DNA of 16,610 bases from an uncultured Bacteroidota bacterium (GCA_903912405.1 CAIWHF010000078.1:1-16610), one strand, 5' to 3'. Shown: positions 8,806 to 15,621, counted from the first letter of the stretch. Made by a program: numbers and translations. Notes: generated by a model not told the origin, from the letters alone.

Positions 8806-8813
8806 CAAAGATG
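8806..8813 (-). promoter_or_regulatory. Putative -7 promoter element of uvrB (CATCTTTG)
   Basis: Read on the minus strand this is CATCTTTG, one mismatch (first base) from TAnnTTTG. It is followed by TTCT and the uvrB ATG at 8801. The spacing copies that of the ABC exporter at 849. No TTG box lies at the ideal distance upstream (the nearest are about 14 and 25 bp away), so the call is tentative. Confidence 0.4.
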
Positions 8814-8922
8814 CGAAAAAATAAAGACAAGAAAGTAGCAAACTTCTTATGAAAATAAAATCACAAGCATCCAGTGTTCTTTAAAATTATAAAAACCGTA
8901 TCTTAGATAAAAACAATCTTCT

Positions 8923-9081
8923 ATGTGGCAACAAATTTTACAGTACTTATTTATAAAAAAGAAACACCCAGATGCACCCAAAAGCATTGATCTAAAATTA
9001 ATGCATGGTATGAATCGGATTTCAATTATAGTTTTTCTAATTGCTGTAATAGTAATGTTAGTGCGCTTGTTGCGCCATTGA
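8923..9081 (+). CDS. Small single-pass membrane protein, 52 residues (possibly DUF6728-like)
   Basis: A complete ATG-to-TGA frame encodes 52 residues. The first ~30 are polar and basic (MWQQILQYLF, then IKKKHPDAPKS and a MHGMNR block); residues 33-47 (ISIIVFLIAVIVMLV) form one transmembrane helix, and the tail VRLLRH is basic. This ordered pattern, an amphipathic N-terminus then a membrane helix, is unlike a random shadow frame. It resembles my recollection of a small conserved Bacteroidota family (DUF6728), but I could not search it. Both neighbours are on the minus strand: uvrB starts 121 bp upstream, and the last 24 bp overlap the 3' end of lpxB antisense. A possible -7 element TATCTTAG (8899-8906, one mismatch) lies upstream. 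It is easily missed because of its length. Function unknown. Confidence 0.68.
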   Translation: MWQQILQYLFIKKKHPDAPKSIDLKLMHGMNRISIIVFLIAVIVMLVRLLRH

Positions 9082-10164
9082 TAAGACCGCTTGCGCGGCT
9101 GCATCCGAAGCGCTTTTCGAACCCAATGCGGTCCATAATTCGGCATAGTCGGCTTGCAATTGTTGCTGTGTAGCCTTGTCTTGCAATAGCTTTTGCAAAT
9201 GCCTTTGCAAGGCTGCAGTATTTAAATCATCTTGTATTAACTCTGGCACAATAGACCGATTCATGATTAAATTAGCTAAAGCAATAAATTTGATTTTAAT
9301 AAAGCGCTTTGCCAACCAAAACGAAATAGGATTTCCTTTATAACATACTATTTGCGGCACTCCAAACAAAGCGGTTTCCAACGTAGCGGTGCCACTCGTT
9401 ACCATAGCTACAGCCGCTTGCTGTAAAATATCATAAGTTCTATCTGGGATTAATAAAACACCTGTTGTTGGCATACATTCTTTATAAAAATCAGCATCCA
9501 TACTTGGCGCCTGCGCTATAACAAATTGATAGTCGGGAAACAAGGGCACTAGTGATAACATGATAGGCAGTTTAGCGGCAATTTCTTGTTTTCTACTACC
9601 AGGCAATAAGGCAATAATGGGCTTATCGGCAATTGTTGCTCCTTTACCTTTTTCTTTAGCAGCACTTATAACTTCAATCAAGGGATGCCCTACATAGTCT
9701 ACTTCAAAATTCCATTGCTTATAATAGTCTACTTCGAAAGGCAAAATTACCAAAAGCTTATCTACAGATGCTTTCAAGGAATGCACGCGCTTTTCTTTCC
9801 AAGCCCAAACTTGAGGAGAAATATAATAAACCACTTTAATACCTTGCTGTTTAGCCCATGTTGCAATGCGCATATTAAAACCAGGATAGTCAATCAACAC
9901 CAACACATCGGGTTGAAATTGTAGGATATCTGCTTTGCAAAAAGATAAATTACGAAGGATCGTTTTTAAATGAAATAAGACTTCTACAAAGCCCATAAAG
10001 GCTAAGTCTTTATAATGTTTTCTGAGGGTTGCCCCTGCAGCTTCCATTGCTTCACCACCCCAACATTGAATAGTAGCTTGTAAATCTTTTGCATGTATGG
10101 CTTTAATGAGATTGCTCCCATGCAAATCGCCACTTGCCTCGCCTGCTATGATGTAATATTTCAT
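9058..10164 (-). CDS. lpxB: LpxB, lipid-A-disaccharide synthase
   Basis: LpxB is a peripheral inner-membrane GT-B glycosyltransferase of family GT19. It joins UDP-2,3-diacylglucosamine and 2,3-diacylglucosamine-1-phosphate to make the lipid A disaccharide. This 368-residue protein has the expected length and motifs: GEASGDLHG at 8-16, IDYPGFN at 91-97, SPQVWAW at 116-122, VGHPL at 158-162, LLPGSRKQEI at 186-195, and TSGTATLE at 256-263, the last two in the C-terminal nucleotide-sugar half. The conserved PEL.Q element is at 307-311. It lies 6 bp downstream of a small membrane protein gene on the same strand, so the two are probably cotranscribed. Its 3' end overlaps a plus-strand small gene by 24 bp, and no terminator is visible. 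It implies lipid A-bearing outer membrane, as expected in Bacteroidota. Confidence 0.97.
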   Translation of the reverse strand: MKYYIIAGEASGDLHGSNLIKAIHAKDLQATIQCWGGEAMEAAGATLRKHYKDLAFMGFVEVLFHLKTILRNLSFCKADILQFQPDVLVLIDYPGFNMRIATWAKQQGIKVVYYISPQVWAWKEKRVHSLKASVDKLLVILPFEVDYYKQWNFEVDYVGHPLIEVISAAKEKGKGATIADKPIIALLPGSRKQEIAAKLPIMLSLVPLFPDYQFVIAQAPSMDADFYKECMPTTGVLLIPDRTYDILQQAAVAMVTSGTATLETALFGVPQIVCYKGNPISFWLAKRFIKIKFIALANLIMNRSIVPELIQDDLNTAALQRHLQKLLQDKATQQQLQADYAELWTALGSKSASDAAAQAVLSMAQQAH

Positions 10165-10170
10165 AGTTAT

Positions 10171-10461
10171 TTACCAAACATATTTTAAAAGTAAAATAAG
10201 TAATGCAAATAAAATAGTTGCAGATAAAACACCTTTCGCCGTTTGATCAGCTTTGCGATTAAAGTAATAGAAAAAGGGAATTAAATTCGTTAAAATAGAA
10301 AGGCTCAATACTTTAGCAGCGTTGGTATGACTTAGCATTAAGCCATTTAAAAAAGCGCCTAAGGGTATATCTTGATGTAATAATACGAATACCAATAAGA
10401 ACCCAAACACCGGTGCAAGTATTCCCAATACAAATCCTAATAGCGCATTATTTTTAAGCAT
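10171..10461 (-). CDS. Small membrane protein of unknown function upstream of lpxB
   Basis: The product has 96 residues and about three hydrophobic segments (roughly 6-28, 50-66 and 76-94), with a short loop holding NRKADQTAK between the second and third. I do not recognise an enzyme motif or named family. The tight 6-bp spacing to lpxB and a good upstream promoter element suggest this gene and lpxB form one unit, hinting at an envelope role. That is guilt by association only. The start is ATG 10461, with a purine-rich AAAGAAAAG just before it that could act as a weak ribosome site. Confidence 0.8.
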   Translation of the reverse strand: MLKNNALLGFVLGILAPVFGFLLVFVLLHQDIPLGAFLNGLMLSHTNAAKVLSLSILTNLIPFFYYFNRKADQTAKGVLSATILFALLILLLKYVW

Positions 10462-10480
10462 CTTTTCTTTTTTGATGTTA

Positions 10481-10509
10481 CAAACTTACAAAAAAATCAA
10501 GTTTAACAA
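10481..10509 (-). promoter_or_regulatory. Bacteroidota-type promoter for the small membrane gene-lpxB unit
   Basis: Read on the minus strand, TTG (10509-10507) is followed after 18 bp by TAAGTTTG (10488-10481), a perfect match to TAnnTTTG at a spacing typical of Bacteroidota -33/-7 promoters. The expected start of transcription is about 4-7 bases further on, giving a leader of roughly 12-15 nt before the ATG at 10461. Confidence 0.7.
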
Positions 10510-10548
10510 GGTTTTGAATATTGCAATTACCCGAAATAAATTAAAATT

Positions 10549-10560
10549 GGTAACTTTACC
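10549..10560 (+). promoter_or_regulatory. Possible -7 element inside a short palindrome upstream of comA-like gene
   Basis: TAACTTTA (10551-10558) matches TAnnTTTG at seven of eight positions counting free ones, failing only at the final G. It sits within the near-palindrome GGTAA-CT-TTACC (10549-10560). A transcription start about 5 bp later would leave a leader of about 20 nt before the ATG at 10584. The nearest upstream TTG (10521-10523) is about 27 bp away, longer than ideal. The palindrome could be an operator or chance. Confidence 0.35.
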
Positions 10561-10583
10561 TTCTAACACATAATTAAAGTAAT

Positions 10584-11345
10584 ATGAATTTTAATTTAAA
10601 ACAAATGCCGGAAAGAACGGCTCGACCAAGAACTAATGGACTTACCATGATTATGGATAAAGGATTAGGATTGGATGAAGTGCGCAACTTTTTATCTACC
10701 TCTCTTCCCTATGTTGATATTGTTAAGTTAGGATTTGGCACGTCATACGTTACTAGCAACTTGAAAGAAAAATTAGCCATCTATAAAGAGCATAATGTAC
10801 CTGTATATTTTGGTGGCACTTTATTTGAAGCATTTATTATTCGCGATCAATTTCAAGATTATATAGATGCCATGGAAGAATACGGCATTGAACATGTAGA
10901 AGTTTCTGATGGCTCGATGGATATCGATCACAAAGAAAAATGCAAATACATAAGCGAGTTAGCAAAACATGCAACGGTATTATCTGAGGTAGGCTCTAAA
11001 GATGCTGCTCATATTATTCCTCCTTACAAATGGATTGAATTGATGCGTGCCGAGTTAGAAGCTGGCTCTAGTTATGTAATTGCAGAAGCACGCGAAGCGG
11101 GCAATGTAGGTATTTACAGAGGCAGTGGCGAGGTAAGAGAAGGCTTGGTGCAAGAAATTTTAACGCAAATTCCATCGGAGAAAATCATTTGGGAAGCACC
11201 ACAAAAAGCACAACAATTATACTTTTTAGAATTATTAGGTGCGAATGTAAACTTAGGCAATATTGCCCCACATGAAGTTATTGCTTTAGAAGCAATGCGT
11301 ATTGGATTGCGTGGCGACACCTTTCATTTATACTTAAATAAATAA
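10584..11345 (+). CDS. comA: ComA-like phosphosulfolactate synthase
   Basis: ComA adds sulfite to phosphoenolpyruvate to make (2R)-phospho-3-sulfolactate; it opens coenzyme M synthesis in methanogens and sulfolactate synthesis in some bacteria. The 253 residues match the family length (archaeal ComA is about 250) and form one TIM barrel. Family blocks are visible in order: VKLGFGTSYV (47-56), YFGGTLFEAF (75-84), VEVSDGSMDI (105-114), LSEVGSKD (133-140), VIAEARE (165-171), WEAPQKAQQ (203-211), GANVNLGNI (219-227) and MRIGLRGDT (238-246). No ComB phosphatase or ComC dehydrogenase is nearby. Coenzyme M is not expected here; sulfolactate or a sulfonate feeding sulfonolipids is possible, but that is inference, and a diverged substrate is possible too. 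aroE follows after 3 bp in the same frame, so the pair is surely cotranscribed. Confidence 0.88.
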   Translation: MNFNLKQMPERTARPRTNGLTMIMDKGLGLDEVRNFLSTSLPYVDIVKLGFGTSYVTSNLKEKLAIYKEHNVPVYFGGTLFEAFIIRDQFQDYIDAMEEYGIEHVEVSDGSMDIDHKEKCKYISELAKHATVLSEVGSKDAAHIIPPYKWIELMRAELEAGSSYVIAEAREAGNVGIYRGSGEVREGLVQEILTQIPSEKIIWEAPQKAQQLYFLELLGANVNLGNIAPHEVIALEAMRIGLRGDTFHLYLNK

Positions 11346-11348
11346 GCC

Positions 11349-12089
11349 TTGAGCGCATACGGATTAATTGGCTATCCACTCTCTCATTCCTTTTCACCAG
11401 CTTATTTTGAAAAGAAATTTGCAGCGTTGCACCGAAATGATTCGTATGCATTATTCCCCATTCAAGACATTAACGAATTGCCGGCACTTATACACCCAAA
11501 CCTTGCCGGACTTAATGTAACGTTACCCTACAAAGAAACAGTACTTAAGTATTTAGATTATATCGATGCTACCGCACAAGCTATTGGCGCAGTTAATTGT
11601 ATTAAAATTAGCCATGGGAAACTGATTGGTTTCAATACCGATTGGATAGGCTTTACGAAAAGTATGCAGCCCTTATTAGATACAAAAAAAACCTATACCG
11701 CACTTTTGTTGGGAACGGGCGGGGCTTCTAAAGCAGTGCAATATGCATTAACGCAGTTGCACATTCCCTTTCAATTAGTAAGCAGAAAATCTGCTACTAC
11801 AAGTATCCACTTCGATGCACTTACCCCTTCCATTATAGCTGCGCACAAGCTCATTATTAATACTACACCTGTAGGTATGTATCCTGAAATAAATGCTTGT
11901 CCACTCCCTTTTACGGAGGCGCTCGGCGATCAGCATATCGTTATGGATCTCCTTTATAACCCAAGCGAAACGCTCTTATTACAAAAAGCGGCTGCTAAAG
12001 GAGCGCTTATTAAAAATGGCTATGACATGCTTTGCTTTCAAGCAGATGCCTGTTGGGAAATATGGCAACAAGCTTATCCTACTGAATAA
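11349..12089 (+). CDS. aroE: AroE, shikimate dehydrogenase (TTG start)
   Basis: AroE reduces 3-dehydroshikimate to shikimate with NADPH, step four of the shikimate pathway, in the cytosol. The 246 residues carry the full set of motifs: YPLSHSFSP (9-17) binding substrate, NVTLPYKE (56-63) with catalytic Lys62, GAVNCI (80-85), FNTDWIGF (95-102) with catalytic Asp98, the nucleotide loop LGTGGASKA (121-129), NTTPVGMYP (171-179), and GYDMLCFQA (224-232). The start must be the TTG at 11349: an in-frame TAA, the stop of the comA-like gene, ends at 11345 and only one codon (GCC) lies between, while the conserved core begins at residue 4. The rare start and 3-bp gap suggest translational coupling to comA. 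The protein is slightly short for AroE (usually 250-290). Its last 16 bp overlap the convergent methyltransferase gene. Confidence 0.96.
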   Translation: MSAYGLIGYPLSHSFSPAYFEKKFAALHRNDSYALFPIQDINELPALIHPNLAGLNVTLPYKETVLKYLDYIDATAQAIGAVNCIKISHGKLIGFNTDWIGFTKSMQPLLDTKKTYTALLLGTGGASKAVQYALTQLHIPFQLVSRKSATTSIHFDALTPSIIAAHKLIINTTPVGMYPEINACPLPFTEALGDQHIVMDLLYNPSETLLLQKAAAKGALIKNGYDMLCFQADACWEIWQQAYPTE

Positions 12090-12865
12090 TAAACACAAGT
12101 AGTAAGAAAATTACGAACAAATGGTAGCGCTTTGATAAAAGCAAATTGCACGCGGGCTGCTAATCCAAACTTATATTTATAGATGGGATTTATTAAATAA
12201 TGACGCTGATTTTTTATCGTCAATCCAGCTGCTTTTACGATACGTTCGAAGCGCTCAATAGAAATACGCGTGGATTTTATCTCCAGCAACTCCCTTATTT
12301 TCCCATCTGTTTCTCCGCCCAAACGTAAAATGCCTTTATATAAAAAATTAGGGAGTAAATGATAATAAGGCAACTTGCTTGTCCATTTATTCAGGGCTAA
12401 TTGTTGATGGCCTCCAAAGGGCATTTGCCACGGTGGGAAACCAAAAAATACTTGTCCAGCTGGTGCTAATAAATTTTTTAAATGCGGAATAAACGCTTCT
12501 TGATTGGGTATATGCTCAATGGCATCTTTTAAAATAATGACATCGAAATATTGATGAAACTTGTTTACAAAAGCAGCTTCATAAACATCTTGATTGATAA
12601 ACTGCACTTTGCCTTGACTAATATCATTAGCAAAATAATCATTTGCAATATCAATACGAATTTGATCTAAATCGACACCAACACAATGGCAACCGCTTTC
12701 TATAAAGGGTTTTAAAACACCGCCTTCTCCGCAGCCAATTTCCAAGACCTTTAATCCGGCTTGAATTATTTTAGTTTCATTAATAAAAGCTAACACGAAG
12801 GCTTGCGAATTTTCTACTTGTTGCGTAAAACGCAGTTTACTATCGAGATGATGTTCTAATGCCAC
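12074..12865 (-). CDS. Class I SAM-dependent methyltransferase (GTG start)
   Basis: The 263-residue protein has the Rossmann methyltransferase signature: motif I VLEIGCGEGG at 40-49, an acidic end of beta-2 (VGVDLDQ, D65) to bind the SAM ribose, and motif IV region DVIILKDAIEHI near 108-119, typical of Methyltransf_11/23 enzymes. The substrate is unknown. The C-terminal third (PYYHLLPNFLYKGILRLGG and later basic-aromatic stretches) is longer than a minimal methyltransferase and could bind a lipid-like or large substrate, a guess only. The start appears to be GTG at 12865: a stop lies five codons upstream and no ATG occurs before motif I. It is 28 bp downstream of the DAHP synthase/chorismate mutase gene, probably in the same operon. 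The 3' end overlaps aroE by 16 bp in antisense. Confidence 0.87.
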   Translation of the reverse strand: MALEHHLDSKLRFTQQVENSQAFVLAFINETKIIQAGLKVLEIGCGEGGVLKPFIESGCHCVGVDLDQIRIDIANDYFANDISQGKVQFINQDVYEAAFVNKFHQYFDVIILKDAIEHIPNQEAFIPHLKNLLAPAGQVFFGFPPWQMPFGGHQQLALNKWTSKLPYYHLLPNFLYKGILRLGGETDGKIRELLEIKSTRISIERFERIVKAAGLTIKNQRHYLINPIYKYKFGLAARVQFAFIKALPFVRNFLTTCVYYSVG

Positions 12866-12893
12866 TGGAAGAATTTTTTATTTTACAAGATAC

Positions 12894-13970
12894 TTATTTC
12901 TCAGAAGTTGTTGGATCTAAAAATAAACCTAATTGATGATTAATACTAGCATCATGAATTTGCTCAAATACTTGTTTGATTAATTGAGGATCTAAGCCTT
13001 TCAACGCTGCTGTATGGGTTTTGGAAGCTATAATTTCTCTCCAGCGTTCGGGTTGATATGCACTTAAGTTCATTTCTTTTTTTAATACGCCTAATTGATT
13101 ACTCAATTCCATTCTACGGGCAATTAAAGCAATGATTTCATCATCTACACTATCCATCAATTGACGATAAAAATCTAATTGCGCTAATTGATTTGATGTT
13201 TCTAAATGCGGGGTACGTATGTTCAGTCCTTGAATTAATTGCCATAAAGCCTCCGGCGTTATTTGCTGCGCTGCATCACTTAATGCTTTACTAGGTTGTG
13301 GATGCGTTTCTATCATCAAACCATCAAAACCCATATCCATAGCACGTTGCGACATTGCAGCAACATGTGCACTTTGTCCGGTTATATGGCTTGGATCATT
13401 GATGAGAATAAGTTCAGGTCTTCTGCGTTTTAATTCAATTGGAATAATCCAATTCGGTTCATTTCTATAGGTAGTTGATTTTGCATAAGTAGAAAAACCT
13501 CTATGAATGGCTGCGATATCGGTGATACCAACTTTCTCCATGCGTTCTATTGCACCTATCCATAAATCTACATCTGGAGTAACTGGATTTTTAATCATAA
13601 CAGGCAGGTGCACTCCTTGTAAACTATCTGCTAATCGTTGCACTTGAAAGGGATTTACAACCGTTCTTGCTCCCAACCACAATACATCTACTTGATAGCG
13701 CAAGGCTAACTCGATATGGGCAGGCTCTGCAACTTCAATTGCAATAGGAATGTTGAATTCGTTTTTTATTTCTAGCAACCATGCTAAAGCCTGCTCGCCC
13801 ATCCCTTCAAAACTTCCTGGTCGGGTTCTTGGTTTCCACACACCTGCACGAAACAATTGTATAGGCATGGATTGGAATGCCCTAGCAATTTGATGCAATT
13901 GCTCTTTAGACTCTACACTGCAAGGACCAGCAATATAGATAGGCGCAGAAGATTTAGAAAAAAAAGACAT
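12894..13970 (-). CDS. Bifunctional DAHP synthase / chorismate mutase (type II AroQ)
   Basis: The N-terminal domain (about 8-255) is a type I-beta DAHP synthase, which condenses PEP and erythrose-4-phosphate at the entry to the shikimate pathway. Seen motifs: AGPCSVE (14-20), KPRTRPGSFEG (47-57), IKNP (126-129), HRGFS (156-160), NDPSHITG (191-198) and IETHP (220-224), which carry the PEP, phosphate and metal ligands. The C-terminal domain (about 262-350) is a helical AroQ chorismate mutase: LDFYRQLMDSVDDEI, then ARRMELS with Arg286 and GVLKKEM with Lys297/298, the usual active-site positions. This fused order is typical of Bacteroidota, and the mutase part often controls the synthase through prephenate. 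At 358 residues the protein is complete. It lies 30 bp after the AIM24-family gene and 28 bp before the methyltransferase. Confidence 0.96.
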   Translation of the reverse strand: MSFFSKSSAPIYIAGPCSVESKEQLHQIARAFQSMPIQLFRAGVWKPRTRPGSFEGMGEQALAWLLEIKNEFNIPIAIEVAEPAHIELALRYQVDVLWLGARTVVNPFQVQRLADSLQGVHLPVMIKNPVTPDVDLWIGAIERMEKVGITDIAAIHRGFSTYAKSTTYRNEPNWIIPIELKRRRPELILINDPSHITGQSAHVAAMSQRAMDMGFDGLMIETHPQPSKALSDAAQQITPEALWQLIQGLNIRTPHLETSNQLAQLDFYRQLMDSVDDEIIALIARRMELSNQLGVLKKEMNLSAYQPERWREIIASKTHTAALKGLDPQLIKQVFEQIHDASINHQLGLFLDPTTSEK

Positions 13971-14000
13971 GCTGCAAGTTACAAAAACAAACTGGCACTC

Positions 14001-14798
14001 TTACTTCCAACCGTCTCCATCCAAAAGATTTCCGATGCCGCCCAATACACTCCCTTCTTCTTTTCTATGAAAAGCCCCAAAGCTCAATATACGTGCTGCT
14101 AATCTACTTACAGGCAAGGATTGAATCCATACTTTACCAGATCCGGACAAGGTGGCAAAAAATAATCCTTCACCACCAAAAAGCGTATTCTTAATGCCGC
14201 CTACAAATTGAATATCATAGTTTATAGCACCGGTAAATCCTACGATGCAACCGGTATCAATCTTCAACGTTTCACCAGGTGTTAAATAAATTTCCTTTAC
14301 AAACCCACTGGCATGTAAAAAAGCCATACCATCCCCTTCAATTTTTTCCATGATAAATCCCTCTCCTCCAAACAAACCCGTTCCTAATTTTTTTTGAAAT
14401 TCTATCCCAATACTCACCCCTTTTGCCGCACATAAGAAAGCATCTTTCTGACAAATAACTTTTCCGCCTAATTGCGATAAATCAAGGGGAACAATTTTAC
14501 CTGGATACGGAGAAGCAAAACTAACCGTTCTTTTTTGTGCACCTTGATTGGTAAATGCTGTCATGAATAAATTTTCACCTACCAGCAATCGCTTACCAGC
14601 ATTGAACAATTTGCCAAGCAAACCATTTTGCTGATTGCTTCCATCACCAAATAATGTTTGCATGCTGATATCGTCTTGCATCATCATAAATGCGCCTGGC
14701 TCAGCAATGACGCTTTCTTGAGGATCCAGTTCTACTGCTACATACTGCATCTCTTCACCAAAAATGGTATAGTCTATTTCATGATTATTCATAGTCAT
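14001..14798 (-). CDS. AIM24 / TIGR00266 family protein
   Basis: The 265-residue protein matches the AIM24 (DUF124) family: an opening with ELDPQESVIAEPGAFMMM (about 23-40), a glycine-rich middle with GLFGGEGFIMEKIEGDG, a repeat-like second GG..NTLFGGEGLFFATLSG block, and a late VWIQSLP motif. The family folds as a repeated beta-sandwich or solenoid similar to tryptophan RNA-binding attenuation proteins; bacterial members have no settled function, and the mitochondrial namesake affects inner-membrane organisation. There is no signal peptide. It is the first gene of a minus-strand run that continues into the DAHP synthase and methyltransferase; the metabolic link is unexplained. The start may be ATG 14798 or ATG 14792; a good -7 promoter element just upstream makes the leader very short for either. 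Confidence 0.9.
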   Translation of the reverse strand: MTMNNHEIDYTIFGEEMQYVAVELDPQESVIAEPGAFMMMQDDISMQTLFGDGSNQQNGLLGKLFNAGKRLLVGENLFMTAFTNQGAQKRTVSFASPYPGKIVPLDLSQLGGKVICQKDAFLCAAKGVSIGIEFQKKLGTGLFGGEGFIMEKIEGDGMAFLHASGFVKEIYLTPGETLKIDTGCIVGFTGAINYDIQFVGGIKNTLFGGEGLFFATLSGSGKVWIQSLPVSRLAARILSFGAFHRKEEGSVLGGIGNLLDGDGWK

Positions 14799-14808
14799 TT
14801 ATTTTTTA

Positions 14809-14816
14809 CAAATATA
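14809..14816 (-). promoter_or_regulatory. -7 promoter element (TATATTTG) of the AIM24-DAHP synthase-methyltransferase run
   Basis: Read on the minus strand this is TATATTTG, a perfect TAnnTTTG. Ten bases separate it from the ATG at 14798, so the leader to that ATG would be about 3-6 nt, or about 10 nt to the ATG at 14792. No clear TTG box is found 17-23 bp upstream in this A+T-rich stretch. Confidence 0.55.
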
Positions 14817-14904
14817 TTTTTAATCTTACATTCACCTCTTAAAAGAAATGCTAATTTTTAAGATTGCATTATTAATAGTACTTTTAAAAATTATTTAGTT
14901 TTCC

Positions 14905-15621
14905 ATGCAACCGATTCCAGATTTAGAAACACTCAAAACAGGGGCTTTAATGCTTATCGACAAATCGTATAAGTGGACCTCTTTTGATGCGTTGTTCAAA
15001 ATCAAAAAAGGACTTAAAGTAAAAAAAATTGGCCATTGCGGTACGCTCGATCCGCTGGCTACTGGATTGCTAATTGCCTGCACCGGCAAACAAACCAAAC
15101 AAATCATGATGTATCAAAAATTACCTAAAGTATATACAGGGATTTTTGAATTAGGAGCTACCACCGAATCGTATGATTTAGAAACAACGCCCAGTAATCA
15201 TTTACCTTATGCACATATTAGTGCAGAAGATATAGAAGCTGCTAGAAAAAAATTTGAAGGTCTTATACAACAAGTGCCGCCTATACATTCTGCTATTAAG
15301 AAAGATGGGAAACGTGCTTATGAATCGGCAAGAGAAGGTATTGAAATTATATTAGCGCCACGACAAGTAGAAATTACACAATTTATAATTACTAAAATAA
15401 ACTTGCCTGAGGTGCATTTTGAAGTACATTGTAGTACGGGTACCTATATTCGTTCGCTAGCACATGACTTTGGTGCTGCCCTGCAATGTGGTGCTCATTT
15501 AAAAGAACTAAGACGAACAAAAATTGGCAATTTTTCTATTGAAGATGCTAAAACAACAGATGAGTGGATTGATTTATTAAAGCCGCCCAAAGTAATTCCC
15601 AAAAAAAATCCTGAACCGTAG
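14905..15621 (+). CDS. truB: TruB, tRNA pseudouridine-55 synthase
   Basis: TruB converts U55 in the T-loop of tRNAs to pseudouridine. The 238-residue protein shows the catalytic block KIGHCGTLDPLATG (41-54) with nucleophile Asp49, the YTGIFELGATTESYD block with the conserved Tyr, the VPPIHSAIKKDGKRAYE motif, and the GTYIRSLAHDFG motif with the conserved Arg. It stops shortly after the catalytic domain and lacks the C-terminal PUA domain of E. coli TruB (314 residues); short forms are usual in Bacteroidota. The last six residues (KKNPEP) and the stop codon are encoded within the terminator hairpin. The gene is divergent from the AIM24 run, sharing the 106-bp gap. TAGTTTTC (14896-14903) right before the ATG is a weak -7 candidate. 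Confidence 0.96.
   Translation: MQPIPDLETLKTGALMLIDKSYKWTSFDALFKIKKGLKVKKIGHCGTLDPLATGLLIACTGKQTKQIMMYQKLPKVYTGIFELGATTESYDLETTPSNHLPYAHISAEDIEAARKKFEGLIQQVPPIHSAIKKDGKRAYESAREGIEIILAPRQVEITQFIITKINLPEVHFEVHCSTGTYIRSLAHDFGAALQCGAHLKELRRTKIGNFSIEDAKTTDEWIDLLKPPKVIPKKNPEP

Noticed and set aside
9063..9099. Small GC-rich hairpins (GCGC-TTGTT-GCGC, CCGC-TTGC-GCGG) near the lpxB 3' end considered as a terminator
   Set aside because: Stems are only 4 bp, lie inside the lpxB coding region and have no T tract. They are explained by coding sequence.
8847..9146. A 99-codon minus-strand frame between uvrB and lpxB
   Set aside because: It overlaps the lpxB 3' end on the same strand in another frame, has an improbable mix of Cys, Arg and aromatic residues, and no recognisable pattern. 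The plus-strand 52-residue frame in the same stretch is far more protein-like.
10175..10182. TATGTTTG on the minus strand just before lpxB, as a promoter of its own
   Set aside because: It matches TAnnTTTG but lies within the last codons of the upstream small membrane gene, with 6 bp between genes. Cotranscription explains the layout, so I left it out, although a secondary promoter is possible.
11893..12102. A 69-codon plus-strand frame at the end of aroE
   Set aside because: It lies in another frame within the conserved C-terminal part of aroE and is dominated by Arg, Lys and Leu repeats from frame shift.
14658..14861. A 67-codon plus-strand frame over the start of the AIM24-family gene
   Set aside because: It is antisense to a conserved gene start and His/Phe/Ile-rich, without family features.
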